From: JBLHUT01 sp047629975
GTDB taxonomy: Bacteria > Pseudomonadota > Alphaproteobacteria > Rhodobacterales > Rhodobacteraceae
Assembly (NCBI GenBank): GCA_047629975.1
Contig: JBLHUT010000022.1
Location: 1-21,797 of the forward strand
Direction: 5' to 3'
Length of the DNA: 21,797 nt
Shown here: positions 14,686 through 21,345 of the stretch, in pieces
Layout: the number at the start of each line of letters is the position of its first letter
Numbering within the stretch: the stretch's first letter is position 1
Made by a program: the position numbers and the translations under genes
The notes under the pieces: model-generated
What the model was told of the DNA's origin: nothing
What the model saw: the letters and a program-made list of their open reading frames with translations, nothing else
Databases searched by the model: none

Positions 14686-15249
14686 ATGAGAACGATAATA
14701 GGATCTGCGATTCTTTATACGGCGCTGGCGCTCTGCGCAAACCCGGGCCTTGCCGATATTTCCGAAATCGAGGCTCTGCGCGACGGCGATATGAAAAAAC
14801 TGATGTTCACCAGCAGCCCGCAAGCCGTACCACTGACAACGTTTATTGACGAATCAGACGCGGTGCACAGCCTTGAGCAATTTCGTGGAAAATACGTCGT
14901 GCTGAATTTCTGGGCCACGTGGTGTGCCCCGTGCCGCCACGAAATGCCGATGCTCTCGAACCTTGCCACGCAAATGGCCGATAAGCCTGTGGCCGTGGTC
15001 ACGATTGCGACAGGGCGCAACTCCTTAACCGGCATGCGCAAGTTTTTCGATGAAATCGGCGTTGATAACCTGCCGTTGTTTCGTGATCCAAAACAAAAGT
15101 TTGCACGTGAAATGGCGGTTCTTGGCCTGCCTGTGACGGTGATAATAGATCCGGCCGGAAACGAAATCGCCCGCCTGCGCGGGGATGCCACCTGGGATGG
15201 CGACAGCGCCGTTGCGATCATCAACGCTCTGGCCGCCAGCGAAAATTAG
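14686..15249 (+). CDS. TlpA-like periplasmic thioredoxin
   Basis: A 187-aa thiol-disulfide protein. A signal peptide occupies about residues 1-23, with cleavage likely at GLA-DI. The thioredoxin fold spans about 48-185, with the active site WCAPC at 79-83 (NFWATWCAPCRHEMPML) and the conserved cis-proline in LGLPVTVIIDP. TlpA-type proteins reduce apocytochrome c or copper-binding partners in the periplasm. The start is ATG 14686, with AAGGAG at 14673-14678; an in-frame start at 14521 would run through argH. It is divergent to argH with a 15-base gap, so its promoter must lie inside the argH coding region. It ends 14 bases from the convergent tag gene. Confidence 0.9.
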   Translation: MRTIIGSAILYTALALCANPGLADISEIEALRDGDMKKLMFTSSPQAVPLTTFIDESDAVHSLEQFRGKYVVLNFWATWCAPCRHEMPMLSNLATQMADKPVAVVTIATGRNSLTGMRKFFDEIGVDNLPLFRDPKQKFAREMAVLGLPVTVIIDPAGNEIARLRGDATWDGDSAVAIINALAASEN

Positions 15250-15263
15250 GGCCGGATTTACAG

Positions 15264-15848
15264 TTAAGACCAGATCTTCGGAGGCAGCGCGGAAATAGCC
15301 GGATGACAGTGGCACGACAGGCTATGGTCGTTCACCATTCCGACTGCCTCCATAAGAGCATAGACAATCGTTGGGCCACAGAATTTGAAACCCGCTTTCT
15401 TGAGGTCTTTTGAAATCTGGAGCGACAGGGGAGTTTGGGTCGGAATATCCGCGTGAACAGAAAAACGATTCTGTAGCGGTTTACCTTCGACGTAGTTCCA
15501 TAAAAACCGGTCGAACCCCTCGTTGGCCTCTATCCTCAGATAAGCTTGGGCATTGCCGATCGTTGCTTCGATCTTGCCCCGATGCCGGATGATGCCGGCA
15601 TTCCGAAGCAACTTGTCCACTTCCTCCGGCCCCCAATGTGCAATGATTTCCGGTGCGAAACCGGCAAATGCTTCACGGAAATTATCACGCTTTTTCAAAA
15701 CAGTAAGCCAACTCAAGCCGGCCTGAAACCCGTCAAGCACAAGCTTTTCCCAAAGCGCGCGACTGTCATATTCGGGAACCCCCCATTCCGTATCGTGATA
15801 TTCGAGGTAGATCGGGTCGGACCCGACCCAACTGCAACGTTCAGTCAT
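15264..15848 (-). CDS. tag: DNA-3-methyladenine glycosylase I
   Basis: A 194-aa base-excision repair enzyme that removes 3-methyladenine from alkylated DNA. It aligns along its whole length with E. coli Tag: RCSWVGSDPIYLEYHDTEWG at the start, GFQAGLSWLTVLKKR, NAGIIRHRGKI, and GFKFCGPTIVYALMEAVGMV near the end. The zinc-snap ligands are C5, H18, H175 and C179. The E. coli base-recognising residue E38 is D39 here (VLDGFQAG), which I recall as common in alphaproteobacteria. ATG 15848 is preceded on the minus strand by CCGGAGGCACAC. It is convergent with the TlpA-like gene 14 bases away and stands alone as a transcription unit. Confidence 0.95.
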   Translation of the reverse strand: MTERCSWVGSDPIYLEYHDTEWGVPEYDSRALWEKLVLDGFQAGLSWLTVLKKRDNFREAFAGFAPEIIAHWGPEEVDKLLRNAGIIRHRGKIEATIGNAQAYLRIEANEGFDRFLWNYVEGKPLQNRFSVHADIPTQTPLSLQISKDLKKAGFKFCGPTIVYALMEAVGMVNDHSLSCHCHPAISALPPKIWS

Positions 15849-15900
15849 GTGTGCCTCCGGTTTCTGGCATAGGTCAAATTAGAACAAATGCGGAATATTC

Positions 15901-15917
15901 ACCAGTTATTAACCAGT
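15901..15917 (+). promoter_or_regulatory. Direct repeat upstream of the EAL-domain gene
   Basis: ACCAGT occurs at 15901-15906 and 15912-15917, one helical turn apart, with a TTAACC (15909-15914) straddling the second copy. TTAACC is the core half-site of alphaproteobacterial CtrA, but a full TTAA-N7-TTAA is not present. It is a possible activator site 40-55 bases before the ATG. Confidence 0.25.
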
Positions 15918-15954
15918 GTTGCGACAAATGAGCAGGCGAATTTAGGAGAGCCTC

Positions 15955-16752
15955 ATGCCCGAGAACTCTGGCACAGACACGCAGCCCCCGGAACGGTCTG
16001 CTAAGGCCCCCGATGCAAATCGGCGACGGCTCGAGATGCAAGCAACCGCGGCCGCAACGCTGGCGCGCCAAAACGCATTTTTGTTGTTTCAGCCAATCGT
16101 TCATGCGCGCCAACCCGCCGTGGTCGCCTTTTACGAGGCCCTGCTCCAGATCAAGGACGATAACGGCACGATCATCGCAGCCCAAGAGTTCGCGCCCTCC
16201 CGGTCGGACAGTCATCTTGAGAGAATCATTGACCGCCGTGCTCTGGAGATCGGGCTGGCCGCCTTGGCAACGCGCCCCGACCTGCGGCTTTCGGTCGGAA
16301 TCTCGGCCCCGTCCCTCAAGGATTACGACTGGATGATGCTTTTTGTTCAACACGTAACCGCCCATCCAACGATTGCCGAACGCCTGATTATCGAGGTCAG
16401 TGAAAGCACGCTACTATTATGCCAGAACCAGATGAGCACGTTTATGACCGGCCTTCGGCAAAGCGGGGTCTGTTTTGCCCTTTTGCGGGCTGGCTCAAGT
16501 CACAGATCGCTGGATCTGCTCGATAATTTCCAGTTCGATATTATCAAACTGGATCAATCTCTTGTAAAGGGATTGCGCAACAACTCACAAGGCACCGCCC
16601 TGATCGACAGCCTCGTTTCAACAGCCCGAAAGTCGGAAATGCTTGTCGTCGCCAAAGGCATCGAACAGACGATTGACGGAGACATCCTGCGCGAATTGGC
16701 GGTCGATTGCCTTCAGGGGTTTTGCTACGGACGCCCCGAAGCTTGGCCATAA
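15955..16752 (+). CDS. Degenerate EAL-domain protein, probably not a c-di-GMP phosphodiesterase
   Basis: A 265-aa soluble protein. Residues 1-35 are polar and basic; about 38-265 form an EAL domain. E61-A62-L63 is kept (FYEALLQIK), as are EVSES (147-151), IIKLDQ (196-201) and the closing QGFCYGRP (254-261). However, the metal-binding Asn of the usual NxS motif is G115 (SVGISAPS), the DDFGxGxSS block is ALLRAGSS (175-182) with both aspartates lost, and the catalytic Glu of EGVE is K234 (AKGIEQ). Hydrolysis of c-di-GMP is therefore unlikely; it could bind a nucleotide or act as a protein-binding domain. TAGGAG precedes ATG 15955. It lies 192 bases upstream of phaA on the same strand, possibly without a terminator. 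Confidence 0.85.
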   Translation: MPENSGTDTQPPERSAKAPDANRRRLEMQATAAATLARQNAFLLFQPIVHARQPAVVAFYEALLQIKDDNGTIIAAQEFAPSRSDSHLERIIDRRALEIGLAALATRPDLRLSVGISAPSLKDYDWMMLFVQHVTAHPTIAERLIIEVSESTLLLCQNQMSTFMTGLRQSGVCFALLRAGSSHRSLDLLDNFQFDIIKLDQSLVKGLRNNSQGTALIDSLVSTARKSEMLVVAKGIEQTIDGDILRELAVDCLQGFCYGRPEAWP

Positions 16753-16944
16753 CGCCCGCGTATTTGGGCCTGCCGAATCCGAATTACCAGTGAATATTAA
16801 TGCGACACGGGGTCTTTCGGGCACCCTTTCGGTTGCGCGACCCAAACCATCGTCTTAGGAAATATGCTGTGTGAGGTGAGACCTGAGTGCGCTTGCGTGC
16901 GTTCGCGTGACCTCTGCCAATTAATTAGGATTAGGAGCAAACTC

Positions 16945-18120
16945 ATGACTAATGTCGTCATCGCCTCTGCAGGCCGTACTGCGGTTGGCAGCTTTTTGGG
17001 ATCGTTCGCCAATACAGCGGCTCATGACCTTGGGTCAGCCGTTCTTGAGGGGGTCGTGGCGCGCGCCGGAATCGACAAGTCCGAAGTTTCCGAGACGATC
17101 CTTGGTCAGGTTCTGACCGCAGGTCAGGGTCAGAACCCCGCCCGTCAGGCTCACATCAACGCCGGCCTCCCGATTGAGGCCGCCGCTTGGGGCATCAATC
17201 AGGTTTGCGGATCGGGACTGCGGGCTGTGGCGCTGGGTGCACAGCACATCCAGCTGGGTGACGCCGCTATCGTGATCGCGGGTGGACAGGAAAACATGTC
17301 CATGAGCGCGCATTGTGCCAACCTGCGTCAGGGTCAGAAAATGGGCGATATGCAGTATATCGACACCATGATCCGCGACGGGCTTTGGGATGCTTTCAAC
17401 GGCTACCACATGGGTCAAACGGCCGAAAACGTTGCTGCAAAGTGGCAAATTTCGCGTGAAATGCAGGATGCGTTTGCAGTCTCGTCACAGAACAAGGCAG
17501 AAGCCGCCCAAAAGGCAGGCAAGTTTGTTGATGAAATCATTCCGTTCATCATCAAGACACGCAAGGGCGACATCACAGTCGATGCCGACGAGTACATCCG
17601 CCACGGCGCCACCATGGATGCTATGGCAAAGCTGCGCCCCGCATTTGCCAAGGACGGCTCGGTCACGGCTGCCAATGCTTCGGGTCTCAACGACGGTGCA
17701 GCAGCAACATTGCTGATGAGCGCCGAAAACGCCGAAAAGCGCGGCATCACACCCCTTGCCCGTATCGTTTCCTTCGCAACGGTCGGACTTGACCCGTCGA
17801 TCATGGGCGTTGGGCCGATTTTTGCGTCGCGCAAGGCGCTTGAGAAAGCCGGCTGGAAGGCAGAGGATCTTGATCTTGTCGAAGCAAACGAAGCTTTCGC
17901 CGCTCAGGCCTGCGCCGTGAACAAAGACATGGGCTGGGATCCGGCGATCGTCAACGTGAACGGCGGCGCCATTGCGATTGGTCATCCGATCGGCGCCTCG
18001 GGATGTCGCGTCTTGAACACTCTTGTATTCGAAATGCAGCGTCGCGGTGCCAAGAAAGGTCTTGCAACTCTGTGTATCGGTGGCGGCATGGGTGTTGCCA
18101 TGTGTGTCGAGCGTCCCTGA
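16945..18120 (+). CDS. phaA: Acetyl-CoA C-acetyltransferase (beta-ketothiolase)
   Basis: A 391-aa thiolase that condenses two acetyl-CoA to acetoacetyl-CoA, the first step of polyhydroxybutyrate synthesis, and runs backwards in degradation. The acylated cysteine is C88 (NQVCGSGLRAV); H347 (GHPIGASG) and C377 (LCIGGGMG) complete the catalytic set. Length and sequence are typical of biosynthetic thiolases. The start is ATG 16945 (MTNVVIASAGRT), with TTAGGAG at 16931-16937; a frame from 16864 adds residues not found in the family. It is followed after 114 bases by phaB. The 190-base leader region has no clear promoter that I would defend. Confidence 0.95.
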   Translation: MTNVVIASAGRTAVGSFLGSFANTAAHDLGSAVLEGVVARAGIDKSEVSETILGQVLTAGQGQNPARQAHINAGLPIEAAAWGINQVCGSGLRAVALGAQHIQLGDAAIVIAGGQENMSMSAHCANLRQGQKMGDMQYIDTMIRDGLWDAFNGYHMGQTAENVAAKWQISREMQDAFAVSSQNKAEAAQKAGKFVDEIIPFIIKTRKGDITVDADEYIRHGATMDAMAKLRPAFAKDGSVTAANASGLNDGAAATLLMSAENAEKRGITPLARIVSFATVGLDPSIMGVGPIFASRKALEKAGWKAEDLDLVEANEAFAAQACAVNKDMGWDPAIVNVNGGAIAIGHPIGASGCRVLNTLVFEMQRRGAKKGLATLCIGGGMGVAMCVERP

Positions 18121-18143
18121 TCTTGTGACGCTTTAAGTCTCGG

Positions 18144-18168
18144 GGGGCGGCGCACATCGTGCCGTCCC
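18144..18168 (+). other. Hairpin between phaA and phaB
   Basis: Bases 18144-18153 pair with 18159-18168 in a 10-bp stem with two G-U pairs and a 5-base ACATC loop. It starts 23 bases after the phaA stop. No U-tract follows (TGCAAACAACC), so complete termination is unlikely. It may set the phaA:phaB message ratio or protect the phaA 3' end. Confidence 0.45.
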
Positions 18169-18234
18169 TGCAAACAACCGAATCCATCGACCCAACCAGA
18201 ATTTGGCAGATAATTTCCCTAAGGAGGAACCTCA

Positions 18235-18960
18235 ATGGCACGTGTAGCACTCGTTACAGGCGGATCTCGCGGCATCGGCGCATCCATCGCAAAGGCTCTT
18301 AAGGCCGCAGGATGTGACGTCGCAGCGACCTATGGCGGCAATGATACAGCGGCAGCCGCGTTTACCGCAGAAACCGGCATCAAGACATACAAATGGTCGG
18401 TTGGTGACTATGACGCCTGCAAGGAAGGGGTCGCCCGGATCGAGGCCGACCTTGGCCCGGTTGATATTCTGGTGAACAATGCCGGCATCACCCGCGATGC
18501 GCCGTTCCACAAAATGACGCCGACACAGTGGCACGAGGTGATCGACACCAACCTGACCGGCGTTTTCAACATGTCCCATAATGTTTGGGGCGGAATGCGT
18601 GCCCGCAAATTTGGCCGGATCATTACGATCAGTTCCATCAATGGTCAAAAAGGCCAGTTTGCACAGACAAACTATGCCGCAGCAAAGGCCGGTGATATCG
18701 GCTTCACCAAGTCGTTGGCCCAAGAAGGCGCGCGCGCAGGCATCACTGTCAACGTTGTGTGCCCCGGCTACATCAACACCGAAATGATGAGCACGATTCC
18801 GGAAAAAGTCATGAATGAAGTAATTTTGCCGCAAATCCCTGTGGGACGCCTTGGTGAACCCGAAGAGATCGCGCGCTGCGTCGCGTTTCTTGCGTCGGAT
18901 GAAGCCGGTTTCATCACCGGCTCGACACTTTCTGCGAATGGCGGTCAATACATGGCGTAA
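18235..18960 (+). CDS. phaB: Acetoacetyl-CoA reductase
   Basis: A 241-aa short-chain dehydrogenase that reduces acetoacetyl-CoA to (R)-3-hydroxybutyryl-CoA with NADPH, the second step of PHB synthesis. The cofactor loop is TGGSRGIG (8-15), NNAG at 81-84, N106 and the catalytic S134, Y147 and K151. Y34 in ATYGGND is consistent with NADPH-using PhaB proteins. The MTPTQWHEVIDTNLTG segment and the FGQTNYAAAK-like block (here FAQTNYAAAK) separate it from FabG. AAGGAGG at 18221-18227 is a strong ribosome binding site for ATG 18235. It is the last gene of the unit, closed by an intrinsic terminator 21 bases downstream. PHB synthase (phaC) is not in the window. Confidence 0.94.
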   Translation: MARVALVTGGSRGIGASIAKALKAAGCDVAATYGGNDTAAAAFTAETGIKTYKWSVGDYDACKEGVARIEADLGPVDILVNNAGITRDAPFHKMTPTQWHEVIDTNLTGVFNMSHNVWGGMRARKFGRIITISSINGQKGQFAQTNYAAAKAGDIGFTKSLAQEGARAGITVNVVCPGYINTEMMSTIPEKVMNEVILPQIPVGRLGEPEEIARCVAFLASDEAGFITGSTLSANGGQYMA

Positions 18961-18981
18961 ATTGCGCCCTCGCGAAACAAT

Positions 18982-19013
18982 GGCCGGTTCCTGAAAAGGA
19001 GCCGGCCTTTTTT
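18982..19013 (+). terminator. Intrinsic terminator after phaB
   Basis: GGCCGGTTCC (18982-18991) and GGAGCCGGCC (18998-19007) form a 10-bp stem with one G-U pair and a TGAAAA loop, followed directly by six T (19008-19013). A canonical plus-strand terminator. On the minus strand the T-run is weak (ATTGTTT), but it may still help end the small gene at 19023. Confidence 0.93.
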
Positions 19014-19022
19014 GTGCGTGGC

Positions 19023-19139
19023 TTACTTGGCGAACGGATGGAACACCCGCCAGATAACGGCCGCAAACACGCGACTACGCTCTTCGTGGGCACGGCGGAT
19101 CGCACCGGGGGAGAGTGTTTTGCTTGGAATTTCGAACAT
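19023..19139 (-). CDS. Unrecognised 38-aa protein
   Basis: A 39-codon frame, ATG 19139 to TAA 19023. GAAAGGA sits 6-7 bases upstream of the ATG, a proper ribosome binding site. The product begins MFEIPSKTLSPGAIRRAHEE and continues RSRVFAAVIWRVFHPFAK: an N-terminal turn with two prolines, then an amphipathic, Arg-rich helix with a hydrophobic VFAAVIW face. No signal peptide or cysteine is present. Pattern and size recall the small Arg-rich helical proteins (DUF1127-like and others) of Rhodobacterales, but I do not recognise the family. It fills the otherwise empty 291-base gap between phaB and the LysR gene, is divergent to the latter, and would share the intervening regulatory region with it. 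No overlapping frame explains the conserved-looking start. Confidence 0.6.
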   Translation of the reverse strand: MFEIPSKTLSPGAIRRAHEERSRVFAAVIWRVFHPFAK

Positions 19140-19174
19140 TTCGTATCCTTTCAAGAAACGCTACAAGTTTACTG

Positions 19175-19189
19175 TGATCAATATGATCA
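19175..19189. promoter_or_regulatory. TGATCA-ATA-TGATCA dyad between the small gene and the LysR gene
   Basis: Two copies of the palindrome TGATCA are separated by three bases, so the element is both a direct and an inverted repeat. It lies 36 bases upstream of the 38-aa gene and 63 bases upstream of the LysR gene, in the shared divergent promoter region. LysR-type regulators bind dyads here, but their T-N11-A core is not clearly matched. Confidence 0.35.
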
Positions 19190-19236
19190 ATTGCGAACCA
19201 ACTAACAAACGAGACTTTTCAACGGATCACACAAGA

Positions 19237-19242
19237 TATACT
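19237..19242 (+). promoter_or_regulatory. Candidate -10 element of a leaderless LysR message
   Basis: TATACT at 19237-19242 lies only 9 bases before the ATG at 19252, so transcription would begin at or just before the start codon. No Shine-Dalgarno sequence is present between them. The -35 region (19214-19219, ACTTTT) is poor, suggesting dependence on an activator. Confidence 0.4.
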
Positions 19243-19251
19243 TAACTATAA

Positions 19252-20196
19252 ATGACCGACAACCTTCCTCCTCTCACCGCTTTGCGCGCCTTTGAAGCGG
19301 CGGCCAGACACTTGTCTTTTGCAAAGGCCGCGCACGAGCTTAATGTCACTCCAGCCGCGCTCAGCTTTCAGATCAAGTCGCTTGAGGCGCATCTCGGGCA
19401 ACCCGTCTTTCGGCGCTTGAACCGGGCCGTAGAGCTTACATCGATCGGGCGCACTTTATATCCCGGCACCGCTGGCGGTTTTGCCGCGCTCTCGCAGGCC
19501 TGGCGCACGGCACGCAAGCAGACATCTACAACCACGCTGACAATAACTGCGGGTCCGGCGATTACCGCAAAATGGCTGGCACCACGGCTGTTCCAGTTTG
19601 CAAAATTACACCCCGATATCGAGTTACGGTTTACAGCAACATTACGAATGATGGACTTTGATCGCGACGAGGTCGATGTCGCCATCCGCTTCGGGAGCGG
19701 CCTTGATGTGGGTGTTTTTTCCAAACCGATCATCCGCGAATGGTTGACCCCGATGATGACACCTGCACTTGCCCTGAAGTATCGAACGCCTCAGGATCTG
19801 CTTGAGGCGCCTCTTTTGCATCACAGCGACCTCGATTTTGTCCAACCGGCCGTCGATTGGCCCGCATGGTTTCACGCCGTCGGCCTGTCCCCTCCGGAGC
19901 GCCACGGGCCACGGTTCAGTCAATCCGACCACGCGATCGACGCCGCCCTCGAAGGGGCTGGCATCGTGCTGGGCCGAATTTCACTGACACATAAGGCCCT
20001 CAAGGACGGACAACTGGTCGCGCCGTTCAAAACCGCGCTCCTGCCTGATGACCACTATCGGTTTGTGTGTCCGGCAGGGTCCGAAACCCGCCCGCAGGTG
20101 AATGCATTTTTGAAATGGATCGAGCACGAGTCAAAAAATGCAAAGGCTTTCGATGACCAGTTCACGATGCTTAGTGCTGTGAAAACCAACACATGA
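19252..20196 (+). CDS. LysR-family regulator, GcvA-type
   Basis: A 314-aa transcription factor. Residues 6-65 form the winged helix (LPPLTALRAFEAAARHLSF is the hallmark of the GcvA/AmpR-like branch), with the recognition helix around 33-45 (TPAALSFQIKSLE). Residues about 92-295 are the substrate-binding-like effector domain. The last about 25 residues (NAKAFDDQFTMLSAVKTNT) go beyond the usual end. ATG 19252 is certain from the family N-terminus although no ribosome binding site precedes it. The stop overlaps the exporter start as ATGA, so the two form an operon and the regulator probably controls its own exporter. The effector is unknown. Confidence 0.92.
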   Translation: MTDNLPPLTALRAFEAAARHLSFAKAAHELNVTPAALSFQIKSLEAHLGQPVFRRLNRAVELTSIGRTLYPGTAGGFAALSQAWRTARKQTSTTTLTITAGPAITAKWLAPRLFQFAKLHPDIELRFTATLRMMDFDRDEVDVAIRFGSGLDVGVFSKPIIREWLTPMMTPALALKYRTPQDLLEAPLLHHSDLDFVQPAVDWPAWFHAVGLSPPERHGPRFSQSDHAIDAALEGAGIVLGRISLTHKALKDGQLVAPFKTALLPDDHYRFVCPAGSETRPQVNAFLKWIEHESKNAKAFDDQFTMLSAVKTNT

Positions 20197-21065
20197 GCCA
20201 ATTCCGCGCAACAGCAACCGGATTTCTTGCAATCATCCTGTGGGCTTTGCTGGCTTTGTTCACTGTAAAAACAGCCCCTGTTCCACCCCTGCAGTTAACG
20301 GCTGTGACCTTTGCTATCGGGGGCGGGCTGGGCCTGCTCTGGTCTTTTGCAACAGGCGGCTTGCACCGTCTGCGCGGGGTCCCATGGAGCGTCTACGCAT
20401 TTGGAACAGCCGGACTTTTCGGGTATCATTTTCTTTACTTCACGGCTCTGCGCCTTGCGCCACCCGCAGAGGCAGGGCTGATTGCCTACCTCTGGCCACT
20501 CTTGATCGTGCTGTTCTCCGGGTTGCTTCCCGGCGAACGCTTGAGAGCAGGGCATCTGGTGGGCGCAGTCATGGGCTTTGTCGGAGCAGCAGTGCTTATT
20601 CTGGGAAAGGGCGACGCGTTCAATCCGGCATTTCTTCCCGGCTATGGCCTTGCGTTTATCTGTGCACTGACTTGGGCGGGGTATTCGGTGATATCGCGTC
20701 GACTGGGAGCCGTCCCAACACAAAGCGTTGTCGTATTCTGCATCGCTTGCGCGGTTCTGTCAGGCCTTGCCCATCTGGCACTTGAAAAAACTGCATGGCC
20801 GGAAAGCACCCTCGGATGGCTCTCGATCGCCGGCTTGGGAATAGGGCCTGTCGGGCTTGCGTTTTTCGTCTGGGATATCGGCGTAAAGCACGGTGACATC
20901 CAGCTTTTGGGCGTTGCGTCTTATGCGGCGCCCGTTCTGTCAACATTCGCCCTTGTTATGGCGGGAATTGCGCCCGCCACACCGACGCTGCTGGGGGCAG
21001 CTTTGTTGATTACCGGGGGCGCTGCACTTGCAGCACGGGCAAGTACAGCGCCGAAAAGGGGTTAG
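20193..21065 (+). CDS. DMT-family exporter, YddG-like
   Basis: A 290-aa inner-membrane protein with about ten helices in two EamA repeats (about 5-135 and 150-285). The sequence GYHFLYFTALRLAPPAEAGLIAYLWPLLIVLFSG in the first repeat, given here by its key YHFLYFTALRLAPPAEAGL part, resembles YddG, which exports aromatic and other amino acids. The second repeat ends in GAALLITGGAALA. Translation is coupled to the LysR gene by an ATGA overlap. Its TAG shares three bases with the TAA of the convergent DUF465 gene, with no room for a terminator. The substrate is inferred from family resemblance only; other DMT exporters of cysteine, threonine or dyes look alike. Confidence 0.87.
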   Translation: MSQFRATATGFLAIILWALLALFTVKTAPVPPLQLTAVTFAIGGGLGLLWSFATGGLHRLRGVPWSVYAFGTAGLFGYHFLYFTALRLAPPAEAGLIAYLWPLLIVLFSGLLPGERLRAGHLVGAVMGFVGAAVLILGKGDAFNPAFLPGYGLAFICALTWAGYSVISRRLGAVPTQSVVVFCIACAVLSGLAHLALEKTAWPESTLGWLSIAGLGIGPVGLAFFVWDIGVKHGDIQLLGVASYAAPVLSTFALVMAGIAPATPTLLGAALLITGGAALAARASTAPKRG

Positions 21066-21229
21066 ACCCCGCTAAGTCGTGAAATTTCTTCTTTGAGGCG
21101 AAGTTTCTGTTTTTTCAGCTCGGCTATTTGAAGTGCGTCTGTTGCTGGGCTGCGTTGCGCCACTTCTACCCTGTCAGACAGGGTTTGGTGCTTTTTACGA
21201 AGCTCTGAAATATGAGCGTTCATCGACAT
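21062..21229 (-). CDS. YdcH/DUF465 small coiled-coil protein
   Basis: A 55-aa protein starting MSMNAHISELRKKHQTLSD. Almost the whole chain is a charged helical hairpin (residues about 5-28 and 35-52, the second LKKQKLRLKEEISRL), matching DUF465, whose function is unknown. The start at ATG 21229 is chosen because GGAGG stands 6 bases upstream; the frame open to 21253 lacks a signal, and ATG 21223 would be too far from it. Its TAA overlaps the TAG of the YddG-like gene on the other strand. It is preceded by 116 bases without a gene, which contain a hairpin after the methyltransferase gene. Confidence 0.85.
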   Translation of the reverse strand: MSMNAHISELRKKHQTLSDRVEVAQRSPATDALQIAELKKQKLRLKEEISRLSGV

Positions 21230-21318
21230 TAGCGACCTCCATTTACATTTCAATTCCTAAAGTGCAGCACATTTTGAGTCTCATGTCACGAACCATCGCC
21301 AAAAGGCTGCTTCAAAAC

Positions 21319-21342
21319 TTTGGCATGCAATTTGTTGCCAAA
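21319..21342 (-). terminator. Hairpin after the TrmN6-like gene
   Basis: TTTGGCA (21319-21325) and TGCCAAA (21336-21342) form a 7-bp stem with a 10-base loop. On the minus strand it begins 3 bases after the TAA at 21346-21348 and is followed by GTTTTGAAG. The short stem and interrupted T-run make it a moderate candidate. Confidence 0.45.
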
Positions 21343-21345
21343 CCG

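Noticed and set aside
16833..16861. phaA promoter TTGCGC-N17-TAGGAA
   Set aside because: Only about half of each hexamer matches consensus; not better than chance in this region.
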